Assembly (NCBI GenBank): GCA_009911355.1 | Contig: QXXE01000003.1 | Location: 62,001 to 126,000, forward strand | Source: Clostridiaceae bacterium | GTDB lineage: Bacteria; Bacillota; Clostridia; Oscillospirales; Butyricicoccaceae | Direction: 5' to 3' | Length of the DNA stretch: 64,000 nt | Part shown: piece by piece, positions 44,087 through 51,958 of the stretch | How the letters are laid out: each line of letters begins with the position of its first letter | Position numbering within the stretch: the first letter of the stretch is position 1 | Notes under the pieces: generated by a model | Told to the model about the DNA's origin: nothing | Databases searched by the model: none | The model's input: only the letters and a program-made list of their open reading frames with translations | Position numbers and translations under genes: made by a program

Positions 44087-45019
44087 TTAAATGCTGTAGC
44101 CGACGCTTTTCAGATATTCGACACTGGCCTTAACATCACGCAGGCTGGTGTCGGAATTGCGCGGGTCGCGTTCCTGCTCAATGGTGATATAACCGCTGTA
44201 GCCGATCTCTTCCAACGCCTTTTTGATGCCGGGATAATCCAAGCTGCCCGTGCCAATCGGGCACATTGCACCCTTGCCGCAGCCGTCAAAGAAACGGATA
44301 TGCTCCCCGAGAACCTCGCGGTAAACTGTTTCGTCTACATCCTTAAAGTGGACGTAATCCAGCCGGTCTGCGTATTTTTTCAAATATGTAACCGGGTCCA
44401 TATGCGAATAATACAGATGCCCGGTATCCAGGCACAGCCCCGCAACTTCATAGGGGATGTCCCTTACAACCGCTTCGATCTCGTCCGAAAACTCGATATA
44501 GCCGCCTGCGTGCGGATGGATGACCGGACGCACGCCGTATCCGTTTGCCCGTTCACAAACCGCGCGGACATTGCCCATGAACCGCGCCCATTCCTCCTTG
44601 GAGAGCCGCGGCGCTGTGTCGGGATGCCCTGCCGCGTAATCGCGTTCATCATGCCCCCAGTCCATGACGGTCATATAAGGGGTGGGGAACTTCTGCCCTT
44701 CATGGCGCGGCAGCTTCGGGAGTCCCGGGTCGGTGATCAGCTTGCAGATATCGTCCACGGCCTCCAGCACGCTCTCCTGGTTTGCCGGGTCGAGCAGGTC
44801 GTGGAAGATTGTGCCCGCCACAATGGCAAGCCCGTTTTTGCCCAGCTCTTCCGAAACCAGCGCCGTATCAATCGGCAGATAGCCATAGGGCCCCAGCTCA
44901 ATTGCGCGGTAGCCCGCCTGCCCGGCTTCGCTGAGTACCCGCTGCCAGGGCGGCAGATATGGGTTTTTCGGGTCATCCACGCCCCAGCAGCAAGGCGCAC
45001 CGCAAATATTCATGCTCAT
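44087..45019 (-). CDS. Sugar phosphate isomerase/epimerase family TIM barrel
   Basis: A 310-residue xylose-isomerase-like TIM barrel (AP endonuclease family 2, as IolE and IolI). Metal-site segments: CWGVDDPKNPYLPPW, YRAIELGPYGYLP, VRPVIHPHAGGYIEF, AGLCLDTGHLYYS, YVHFKDVDETVY, GTGSLDYPGIKKAL and ITIEQERDP. The ATG at 45017-45019 has GGGAGG about 10 bases upstream. It pairs with the oxidoreductase, a common IolE/IolG-like combination; the substrate is not known. Confidence 0.9.
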   Translation of the reverse strand: MSMNICGAPCCWGVDDPKNPYLPPWQRVLSEAGQAGYRAIELGPYGYLPIDTALVSEELGKNGLAIVAGTIFHDLLDPANQESVLEAVDDICKLITDPGLPKLPRHEGQKFPTPYMTVMDWGHDERDYAAGHPDTAPRLSKEEWARFMGNVRAVCERANGYGVRPVIHPHAGGYIEFSDEIEAVVRDIPYEVAGLCLDTGHLYYSHMDPVTYLKKYADRLDYVHFKDVDETVYREVLGEHIRFFDGCGKGAMCPIGTGSLDYPGIKKALEEIGYSGYITIEQERDPRNSDTSLRDVKASVEYLKSVGYSI

Positions 45020-45075
45020 GTTGATATTTCCTCCCTCACCAAAGTTTACCAACTATCGTGCCCTGCAAAGTTTTG

Positions 45076-45177
45076 CCTGAGACCCGGCCGCACGTCCGGC
45101 ATACGTCCGGGTCTCAGGTAAACCGTGCGGGGATGGGCGGCAAAGCTGCCGCCCATAGCACAAACCCCGCCCGGTTT
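45076..45177 (-). terminator. Compound hairpins after the sugar-binding protein gene
   Basis: Directly after the stop codon at 45180 lies a nested stem: outer GCGGGG/CCCCGC, inner ATGGGCGGCA (45133-45142) with TGCCGCCCAT (45147-45156). Beyond it a 12-bp perfect stem follows, CCTGAGACCCGG (45076-45087) with CCGGGTCTCAGG (45107-45118). There is no U-tract, so it more likely shields the upstream mRNA end or limits read-through than fully terminates. Confidence 0.65.
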
Positions 45178-45179
45178 CA

Positions 45180-46211
45180 TTATTTCATAAAATCTGCTAC
45201 GTTTTCCTGGGTAACCAGCTGCGGTGTGATGTTGTAGTAATTATCAACAAGCCCTTCGATCTCGGTCCCGTTCAGCAGGCCAAGCGCGCAGGTAATCGTC
45301 CCTTCCCCCTGTGCAACCGGGTCCTGGAACACCGAGCACGCCATGTCGCCGCTCTGCACGGCCGCACAGCCCACGTCGGTTGCATCGATGCCGACTACCG
45401 GGCAGATGACCTCATTCGAGCCGGTGGTCTTCATGGCTTCAATCACGCCCAGCGCCATTTCGTCATTGTTGCAGACCACCGCATCAACGGTTTCGCCGCT
45501 GCCCATGAACTGTGAGAACAGGTTCATCGCGGTAATGCGGTCCCAGTTCGCGGTCGCCTCGTACACGTAGTTGACATTCAGTCCGTTTGCCGCAAGCGCT
45601 TCCTTGGCGGAATTGGTACGCTTGGTGACATTATCCAGCCCCAGCTCACCCATGAACAGGACTACATTGATATCGGTTTTGCCCTCTTCCTGAAAGATAT
45701 CCGCAAGATAGTTGCCCTGCTCGGTGCCGTAAAGCGTCTCGTCCGTGCCTACATAAACGACCTCGCCGTCCTTCAGCACATCCAGGCTGGGCTGGCGGTT
45801 GACGAAAACGACCTTCATATCGCCTGCCGCCGCAAGGACGTCTGCCGCGGAATCGTTGTTGCACAGGCCGATAATGACCGCGTCATACCCATCCGCTGCC
45901 CATGTCTGCACGTGGGAGAGCTGGGTCGCAACGTCGCCGTTTGCATCGAGCACCGACATTTCAATCCCTTCCGCTTTGGCCTTCGCTTCGATTGCCATCT
46001 GCATGGAAGTCTGGAACTGGTCGCGCGCCGGCATCGAATAGCCCATGCGGTAGCCGCCGGATGTACCACTGTCTGCGCTGCCCGCATCCGCGCTGCTGCC
46101 GCCGTTATCTGCTGCCGGGGCTCCGCCGTCGTTGCCTGTACCGCCGCAGCCAGCCAGCGTGCCAGCCATCATCAATGCCGCGAGAAACAATGCTGCTAAC
46201 TTCTTCTTCAT
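45180..46211 (-). CDS. Sugar ABC transporter substrate-binding lipoprotein (RbsB-like)
   Basis: A 343-residue periplasmic-binding-protein family 1 protein. Lipoprotein signal MKKKLAALFLAALMMAG with lipobox LAGCGG. A Gly/Ser/Asp-rich linker (about residues 25-52) leads to the two-lobed domain (RMGYSMPARDQFQTSM; VVFVNRQPSLDVL; VDAVVCNNDEMALGVIEAM; PVVGIDATDVG). It captures a sugar or polyol outside the cell and passes it to the nearby RbsC/RbsA-like proteins. It has its own promoter, sharing an activator site with the rbsA-like gene. Confidence 0.92.
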   Translation of the reverse strand: MKKKLAALFLAALMMAGTLAGCGGTGNDGGAPAADNGGSSADAGSADSGTSGGYRMGYSMPARDQFQTSMQMAIEAKAKAEGIEMSVLDANGDVATQLSHVQTWAADGYDAVIIGLCNNDSAADVLAAAGDMKVVFVNRQPSLDVLKDGEVVYVGTDETLYGTEQGNYLADIFQEEGKTDINVVLFMGELGLDNVTKRTNSAKEALAANGLNVNYVYEATANWDRITAMNLFSQFMGSGETVDAVVCNNDEMALGVIEAMKTTGSNEVICPVVGIDATDVGCAAVQSGDMACSVFQDPVAQGEGTITCALGLLNGTEIEGLVDNYYNITPQLVTQENVADFMK

Positions 46212-46300
46212 TTTTTACACTCCTTCTTTTGTCCGACAGAACAGCGTTTTATTTCCGTCCTGCGATGTTATACAACGTTTTTCCGTTGTTCTATGCCCTT

Positions 46301-46421
46301 ATTATACTATCTTCCAGAAAAATTCCCTTCATTATGTTGCATTTGATGCGGCGCAATCCCTGCATATTTTGTACAAAATAAAAGGGGCAAATTTGGTTAC
46401 TTCACTATCTTGTTTTTTTAT
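46301..46421 (-). promoter_or_regulatory. Activator-type promoter of the rbsB-like gene
   Basis: Minus-strand -10 TATAAT (46306-46301). GAAGGGAA (46330-46323) sits where the -35 should be, so it is a weak core promoter. About 93 bases upstream of the -10 is CAAGATAGTGAAG (46412-46400) with flanking A/T. The same elements with the same spacing precede the rbsA-like gene. AraC-type activation is inferred. The distal end overlaps the araC stop codon. Confidence 0.75.
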
Positions 46422-47284
46422 TTCTGATCCCGTTTGCCGCGCAGCGATTCCAGATACTGCTTTCGGTACTGGATTGGGGAGACGCCGACCGTGCGCTTGA
46501 ACAGCGTGTTAAAATAGTTGGTGTTATCATAGCCCACCATGATTGCAATCTGTGTCGCGGACAGGTCGCTGGAGATCAGCCATGTCTGCGCAAGGCCGAT
46601 GCGCCGCCGGATCACATACTGGATCGGGGAATACCCGCTTACATCCTTGAACACATGGGAGAGGTATGGGACGCTGCATCCAAGCGCTTCCGAAATGCTT
46701 TCCAGCGTGATATCCTCCGTATAATGCGCATCAATGTACTCCTTTGCACGGATGGCCAGCTGGCTGTTCGTGACGGAACCACGGGGGCGTGGCTCGTCCG
46801 GCAGGCGGTGCGCAAGCAGGACGAGGGAACCAAGCATCAGCTGCGCGGTCAGCCGTTCCTGTACATTCCCGGCGTAAAGCCGGTCAACCTGCTCGCACAT
46901 CGATTCAAACAGCGGGAACAGGCTGCCGCTGTTGCGCACGTGGGAGGACCCTTCCGGGATCAGGGTATTCAGCGGCAGCCCCCGGAAATAAACATTCTGG
47001 ATCCCGAAGCAATAGGTTCCGATCTCCGTCTCATAATCCGATACGACTTCATGCAGTTCCCCAACGTTCCCAAAGATCACGCTTCCCCTCTGGATCGTGT
47101 ACGAGTGGCTCTCCACTTGATAGGTACCGAAGCCGCGATAGCACAGCAGCAGCTCGCAAAGGGAATCATGCTTGTGCATGGGACGGTCATGGCGCTGCTT
47201 GCCATACTCCTGCTTTGCGGAGTACACAAGTGTTGGGAAATAACCGGGTTCAAACACCTCATTCAGTGTAGAAAGGGAATACAT
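46418..47284 (-). CDS. AraC family transcriptional regulator
   Basis: A 288-residue regulator with an N-terminal cupin-like effector domain (about residues 25-120, HDRPMHKHDSLCELLLCYRG) and two C-terminal helix-turn-helix motifs (ITLESISEALGCSVPYLSHV; LSATQIAIMVGYDNTNYFNTLF, followed by GVSPIQYRK). The ATG at 47282-47284 has AAAGGAG 6 bases upstream. It lies inside the transporter locus between the rbsC-like and rbsB-like genes and after a terminator. It is the natural candidate to bind the paired sites upstream of both. Confidence 0.92.
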   Translation of the reverse strand: MYSLSTLNEVFEPGYFPTLVYSAKQEYGKQRHDRPMHKHDSLCELLLCYRGFGTYQVESHSYTIQRGSVIFGNVGELHEVVSDYETEIGTYCFGIQNVYFRGLPLNTLIPEGSSHVRNSGSLFPLFESMCEQVDRLYAGNVQERLTAQLMLGSLVLLAHRLPDEPRPRGSVTNSQLAIRAKEYIDAHYTEDITLESISEALGCSVPYLSHVFKDVSGYSPIQYVIRRRIGLAQTWLISSDLSATQIAIMVGYDNTNYFNTLFKRTVGVSPIQYRKQYLESLRGKRDQK

Positions 47285-47344
47285 GGACGCTCCTTTCGGC
47301 AAACAATGTTTCTTTTGCATCGGTGAAATTTCCTATCATTGACC

Positions 47345-47375
47345 AAAAAGCCAGAGGGAAAAGCCCTGGCTTTTT
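47345..47375 (-). terminator. Terminator of the rbsA-rbsC-like operon
   Basis: AAAAAGCCAG (47345-47354) pairs with CTGGCTTTTT (47366-47375); both strands carry T-runs, so it works either way. Confidence 0.85.
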
Positions 47376-47407
47376 GGCGCAAGTGAGAAGAAAAAGAAGG
47401 TAGGCGT

Positions 47408-48394
47408 TTAATTTTTTTTGGCATTTTTCCGCATATCGAAAACAACTGCGGCGATAATAATCATACCCTTAAACACCTGCTGGAGATAAGGCGAAATTTT
47501 CAGCAGCATCATACCATTTTTCAGGACGCCGAGGATCAAGATGCCGGCAATGACGCCGGAGATCCGGCATACACCACCTGTATGGGACGTCCCGCCAACG
47601 GTTGCCGCCGCAATCGCGTCCAACTCATAGTTGAGGCCGACAGAGGAATTGCCCGCGCCCGAGCGCGCTGCCAGAAGGATGCCGCCCGTCGCAGCGCAAA
47701 ATGCACACCAAGTATATACCTTAATGAGATTTTTTTCAACATTAATGCCCGCAACCCGTGCAGCCTGGTCATTGCCGCCGATGGCGTAGATGCTGGAGCC
47801 AAAACGGGTCTGGGTGAGCATATAGCCCGAAACGGCTGCAAAAACGATGAAGATTACGACAACCATCGGGATTGCGCCAAACAGGTTATACTGCGCAATG
47901 CTCTTAAACTCGGGCTTCAGCTCGGGGATCGGGTAGGCATTGGTGTAAAGCTGGGCCAGCGCGCGGGCAATCAGCTGCGTGCCGAGCGTGGCGATAAACG
48001 CCGGGATTTTCGTATAGGCGATCAGCAGGCCGTTGATGAGGCCGATGAGCGTACCGGCGGCGAGCGCTGCCAGCACCGCCACGACAACCGGCAGGTCAGG
48101 CAGATTGGGGAACAGCCGGCTTGCGCCATAAGCATACTGCTGCGCCAGGGATGCGGAAATACAGGAGGTCAGCGCAACCACCGAGCCGGGGGAAAGGTCG
48201 ATGCCCTTCGACAAGATACACCACATTACGCCCACCGCAATAATGCCGATAATCGATTCCGTTGTCAGGATGTTCATGAAATTCTGGGCGGTCAGGAACG
48301 TCCTTGTGGAAATGGTCAGGACGGCGCACATTGCAAGCAGTACCAGCCAGATCGAGTTTTGCCCAATCATTTTTTTCATGTTTTTTGAATTCAT
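47408..48394 (-). CDS. Sugar ABC transporter permease (RbsC-like)
   Basis: A 328-residue BPD_transp_2 family permease with about ten helices. Diagnostic segments: GIDLSPGSVVALTSCISASL, AAGTLIGLINGLLIAYTKIPAFIATLGTQ is the region containing the family's cytosolic coupling loop, and YAIGGNDQAARVAGINV. DAIAAATVGGTSHTGGV is also typical. The start ATG has GAAGGTA-type purines upstream. It follows the rbsA-like ATPase by 44 bases in one operon and would form the membrane channel as a homodimer. Confidence 0.92.
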   Translation of the reverse strand: MNSKNMKKMIGQNSIWLVLLAMCAVLTISTRTFLTAQNFMNILTTESIIGIIAVGVMWCILSKGIDLSPGSVVALTSCISASLAQQYAYGASRLFPNLPDLPVVVAVLAALAAGTLIGLINGLLIAYTKIPAFIATLGTQLIARALAQLYTNAYPIPELKPEFKSIAQYNLFGAIPMVVVIFIVFAAVSGYMLTQTRFGSSIYAIGGNDQAARVAGINVEKNLIKVYTWCAFCAATGGILLAARSGAGNSSVGLNYELDAIAAATVGGTSHTGGVCRISGVIAGILILGVLKNGMMLLKISPYLQQVFKGMIIIAAVVFDMRKNAKKN

Positions 48395-48438
48395 ATATGT
48401 ACCTTCTTTCTATCAGCTGTTTTTGTTCCGCGATTCCG

Positions 48439-49929
48439 TTATCCCTTTTGCCCATGACAGAGCGCCATAATATGTTCGGAATTCCATTCGGGAGTGCCGC
48501 GCATCACCTCGCCGGACACCTCGCCCTCATACATCGCGATAATCCGGTCGCTCATGCCCATAACCTCCGGCAGCTCGGATGAAATCATAATAATCGCCTT
48601 CCCTTCCCCCGCAAGCCGGGTAATCAGGGAATGGATTTCGCTTTTCGCACCAACGTCTATGCCGCGGGTCGGCTCATCCACAATCAGGACGTCAGGGTCG
48701 GTCAGCAGCCAGCGCCCGATCAGCACCTTTTGCTGGTTGCCGCCGGACAGGTACATAATCGGCTGCTCAATGCTTGGCGTTTTCGTATTCATGGCAGCGA
48801 CGTAATGCTCGGTATCCTCCCGCATTTTTTTATGGTTCAGCGGGAACCCATAGGCTTTCAAATGCGCCAGTACCGTATTTTCGACAATGCTGCGGATACC
48901 GACAATCCCGTTGCCGCGGCGGTCCTCGGTCAATAACGCCAGCCGGTTGCCAATCGCATCCTCCGGCGATTTGATCTGGATTTCCTGGCCGTCCTTGTAA
49001 ATCTTCCCGGTATCGCGGTGGCGCATCCCGAAGATCGTTTCCACGGTCTCGGTCCGCCCTGCCCCCACCAACCCGGCAAACCCTAAGATCTCGCCCTTTT
49101 TGAGTTCAAAGGATACATTCTTTACCTGCTTCCCGGAGGTCAGGTTCTCTACCCGGAAGACGGCCTCTCCAATCGGGCAGTCGACCTTCGGGAACATATT
49201 GGACACCTCACGGCCAACCATGCGGGTAATCAGCGCGTCCACATTCGTTTCCGACGCAAAATCGTGCCCGACGTATTCGCCATCACGCAGAGTGGTCATT
49301 TCATCGCAAATCTGGAAAATCTCATCCATCTTATGCGAAATATAGATTAACGCGCAGCCCTGGGCCTTCAATTTCAGGATGATCTCAAACAGATGTGCGA
49401 CCTCGCCTTCCGTCAAGGAAGAGGTCGGCTCATCCAGGACCATGACGTCCGGATGGTAAGACACGGCCTTGCAGATTTCAACCATCTGCATCTGCGCGAC
49501 AGTCAGATTTCCCATCTTTTCGTTCGGGTCGATATGCAGGTCCATCTCCCGGAACAGGCCGACCGTATCCTGCTGCATCTTCTTATGGTCGAGATGCCCG
49601 TTTTTATAGGGCTCCCGCCCCAGCCAGACATTCTGTGCCACAGTACGTTCCGGTACGGGGCTCAGCTCCTGATGGATCATGGAAATCCCGTTGTGCAGCG
49701 CTTCGTTCGGCGTCTGGAAATCGACCTCCTGCCCCTTGAGCTTGATGCTTCCTGAGGTGCGGTGATAGATACCGATCAGGCACTTCATCAGCGTGGATTT
49801 CCCCGCGCCATTTTCGCCCATCAGCGCATGCACCGTGCCTGGGCGCACATGGAGCTGTACGCCTTTCAGTGCACGGACGCCAGGAAATTCCTTAACGATA
49901 TCGTCCATTTCCAATACGTATTCACTCAT
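48439..49929 (-). CDS. Sugar ABC transporter ATP-binding protein (RbsA/MglA-like)
   Basis: A 496-residue double ATPase. The first half has Walker A GENGAGKST and Walker B VMVLDEPTSSLTEGEV. The second half has a degenerate Walker A (GLVGAGRTETV), signature LSGGNQQKV and Walker B VLIVDEPTRGIDVGAKSE. That pattern is standard for ribose/galactose type importers. The ATG at 49927-49929 has GGAGG and a second GAGG nearby upstream. First gene of rbsA-rbsC; the promoter is at about 50.03 kb. Confidence 0.93.
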   Translation of the reverse strand: MSEYVLEMDDIVKEFPGVRALKGVQLHVRPGTVHALMGENGAGKSTLMKCLIGIYHRTSGSIKLKGQEVDFQTPNEALHNGISMIHQELSPVPERTVAQNVWLGREPYKNGHLDHKKMQQDTVGLFREMDLHIDPNEKMGNLTVAQMQMVEICKAVSYHPDVMVLDEPTSSLTEGEVAHLFEIILKLKAQGCALIYISHKMDEIFQICDEMTTLRDGEYVGHDFASETNVDALITRMVGREVSNMFPKVDCPIGEAVFRVENLTSGKQVKNVSFELKKGEILGFAGLVGAGRTETVETIFGMRHRDTGKIYKDGQEIQIKSPEDAIGNRLALLTEDRRGNGIVGIRSIVENTVLAHLKAYGFPLNHKKMREDTEHYVAAMNTKTPSIEQPIMYLSGGNQQKVLIGRWLLTDPDVLIVDEPTRGIDVGAKSEIHSLITRLAGEGKAIIMISSELPEVMGMSDRIIAMYEGEVSGEVMRGTPEWNSEHIMALCHGQKG

Positions 49930-50029
49930 TACCTCGCCTCCATTTTCTCCATTTTCTTCTCGTGCAAAACAACCGCTGAAAATAGGATAAACCATGTTTT
50001 TCTTGCTTGTTTTAACTTTCGATAACTTT

Positions 50030-50150
50030 ATTATAGCAGTTTCAAAGCTTTTTCCCTTCGCTTTTTGGTATTATCAGTGATCGGGAATTTATGAAAATTT
50101 CACAAAAATAAAGGCGTATTTTTTGTTTGCTTCACTATCTTGCTTTTTGC
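50030..50150 (-). promoter_or_regulatory. Activator-type promoter of the rbsA-like gene
   Basis: Minus-strand -10 TATAAT (50035-50030), GAAGGGAA (50059-50052) in the -35 place, and CAAGATAGTGAAG (50142-50130) 94 bases upstream of the -10. The layout matches the promoter of the rbsB-like gene within one base. The remaining sequence to the MITE (50151-50328) shows no gene. Confidence 0.75.
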
Positions 50151-50328
50151 ACCGTCGTTCCGTATAGCGCAGATCTATCGGGAATGGGTTGAAAGCAGAA
50201 ATTTCAAGGGCGCTGCCAGCCCATAGCGGAAAGTCGCACATGCTCTTTTGCTGTTTCCTTGCCTGCATTGCCCCGTTTCCTGTTTGCCTGCAAACATTGA
50301 TCATACGGGATTTTTCCATGTGTTCTTA

Positions 50329-50490
50329 GAGCCTATCCCGTAATTAGATGTGCGCAGATTGCGCCGTCAGATTTTTCGTCAGGCGAAGCCGATTTCCCGC
50401 AGGAACCCTTTGTGGATTTCAAGGGGAAGCGGCGCAGTATGACGGAAAAGATACCAGCAAGCTGTGTGCGGATCATTTCGGGATCGGCTC
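50329..50490. mobile_element. MITE-like element, copy 2 (162 bp)
   Basis: GAGCCTATCCCGTAAT at the left faces GGGATCGGCTC at the right. Inverted-repeat alignment is GAGCC-N-ATCCCG-N-AAT in both ends. Flanks are TTA (50326-50328) and TTA (50491-50493). Same length as copy 1 and no complete gene inside. It lies between the transporter locus and the gerAB end. Confidence 0.8.
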
Positions 50491-50554
50491 TTAATAGCAG
50501 CACCCTTGAAGGCCAGCGTTTTTGGGGTATTGCCGCGCTGTGGCAGCGCAGCTG

Positions 50555-51328
50555 TTACCGACGCGCTGCCGCCTTTCGCGGAGCGGCAGTGCGGAGGAAC
50601 GAAAAACAAGCCGCAACCCGCGTGCATTCGCAGATCACGAGGACTGCTCCGAAAACGACCTCGCAGCGGCGCAGAAAGTCGCCGACCGCCGCCAGACCTG
50701 CCGCCGCATACGATGGATAGGGATAAACTGCGCCGCCCAGAAGCAGCAGGGTGCGCAGGCTGAGCAGCGACAGGAACACGCCGCCCAGCAGGATACCGCG
50801 TGCAGGGGCCTTTGCGTCCCCGGCAAGGCGCGCCGGGAGCAGCACCGCAAGGTATCCCGGCAGCGTGGAGATGCACTCGCGCAGGAACGGCACGGCCTGC
50901 GGCACTTCCAGGAAACGTGTTTCCCAGTCGGGCAGCGTCACTCCAACCGACAGGAACAGCAGCACCCCTGCCGCCAGCATGACCGGATAACTCCACATAA
51001 ACAGGCAGTCCGCGCCGCGCCGCGCAAGCAGGCAGGCGGTCAGCAGGAACAGTGCCGCCGCCAGCAGCGGCGGGAGCCCCGCATAATCCCAGAAGGGATA
51101 AAGCCGGAACAGGCTGCGCAGCGGGAGCAGCAGGGCGAGCACTGCGCTCACAAAGTCAAGCAGCGTGCCCGGAAGCTTACCGATCAGCAGAAGCAGGGCC
51201 GCCGACAGCGCCGCACCGCACAGCAGCGCCAGCCAGTGGGTGGGCCCTGCCGGCAGGTAGAGCCCGTCAGCCAGCACAAACAGCGCGCACAGCGCGACTT
51301 GCCATTGTGAAAAAATATGCTTGTCCAT
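50555..51328 (-). CDS. Spore germination permease-like protein (GerAB/GerKB type), short form
   Basis: A 257-residue membrane protein with about eight helices in an amino acid permease-like layout; third gene of a gerA operon. Segments LSLRTLLLLGGAVYPYPS and GDFLRRCEVVFGAVLVICE resemble the family's late helices. Typical GerAB proteins are about 360 residues with ten helices, so the last two helices and some loop sequence are missing. Its ATG directly follows the gerAC stop (TAAATG), with GGAGGG just upstream. In known systems GerAB binds the germinant. Family call rests on context as much as on sequence. Confidence 0.75.
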   Translation of the reverse strand: MDKHIFSQWQVALCALFVLADGLYLPAGPTHWLALLCGAALSAALLLLIGKLPGTLLDFVSAVLALLLPLRSLFRLYPFWDYAGLPPLLAAALFLLTACLLARRGADCLFMWSYPVMLAAGVLLFLSVGVTLPDWETRFLEVPQAVPFLRECISTLPGYLAVLLPARLAGDAKAPARGILLGGVFLSLLSLRTLLLLGGAVYPYPSYAAAGLAAVGDFLRRCEVVFGAVLVICECTRVAACFSFLRTAAPRKAAARR

Positions 51329-51958
51329 TTATCCCTCCTCCGGCAGAAAGCCTGCCAGCTTGCCATGCTCAAAAACAGCCGCGCCCTCTGCTGCGGCGTG
51401 CCCGTCGCTGGTCTCGCGCAGGCAGGGAAGCAGCGCCGGTTCCCCCATCGTAAGCGCGTTCTGCACCTTATAAAGCGGCGCATCCGGGATATCCCCGCGC
51501 CCCGCCAGCCCTTCGAGCAGCTCATACAGCGCAACGCCGGGGACCGATCCGCCCAGCGCGTCCAGCTGCAATAGCTCTCCCGCAGGGATGCCGCGCGCGA
51601 CGACCAGCCGCAGGGTCAGCCGTGCGTCCTGACGCGCCGCGAGGAACGCGGCGAGCTCCGAAAGCCCGGTTTCCGCGAGCGTCTCATCAATAATGACCGT
51701 CTCCGCGTGGGTGAAATAAAAGCGCCCCCCAAGCTGGCGCTCGGCATCCCGGAACAGCGCGGGCAGGGTTTTCCCCTCGGCGGCAAGGTAGACCGGCGCT
51801 GCGTCGCCGTCCAGGCTGTCCTGCCGGATCAGCTCGGCGGTCATTTCATAGCCGCCCGCAGTGCGTGAGACCGCCGCTGCCGAAACTGGCAGCGGCGTTT
51901 CGGCGCTGCACCCGCAAAGCTGGAGCAGCAGCGCCGCACAAATCAAAAATCGCTTCAT
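51329..51958 (-). CDS. Spore germination lipoprotein GerAC-like, short form
   Basis: A 209-residue protein with a lipoprotein signal (MKRFLICAALLLQLCGCSAE, lipobox LCGC). The part FYFTHAETVIIDETLAETGLS and LTLRLVVARG correspond to the N-terminal domains of GerAC. Usual GerAC proteins are about 350-400 residues; the C-terminal domain is missing. ATG with AAAAGGAGG 5 bases upstream, overlapping the gerAA stop as ATGA. Confidence 0.75.
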   Translation of the reverse strand: MKRFLICAALLLQLCGCSAETPLPVSAAAVSRTAGGYEMTAELIRQDSLDGDAAPVYLAAEGKTLPALFRDAERQLGGRFYFTHAETVIIDETLAETGLSELAAFLAARQDARLTLRLVVARGIPAGELLQLDALGGSVPGVALYELLEGLAGRGDIPDAPLYKVQNALTMGEPALLPCLRETSDGHAAAEGAAVFEHGKLAGFLPEEG

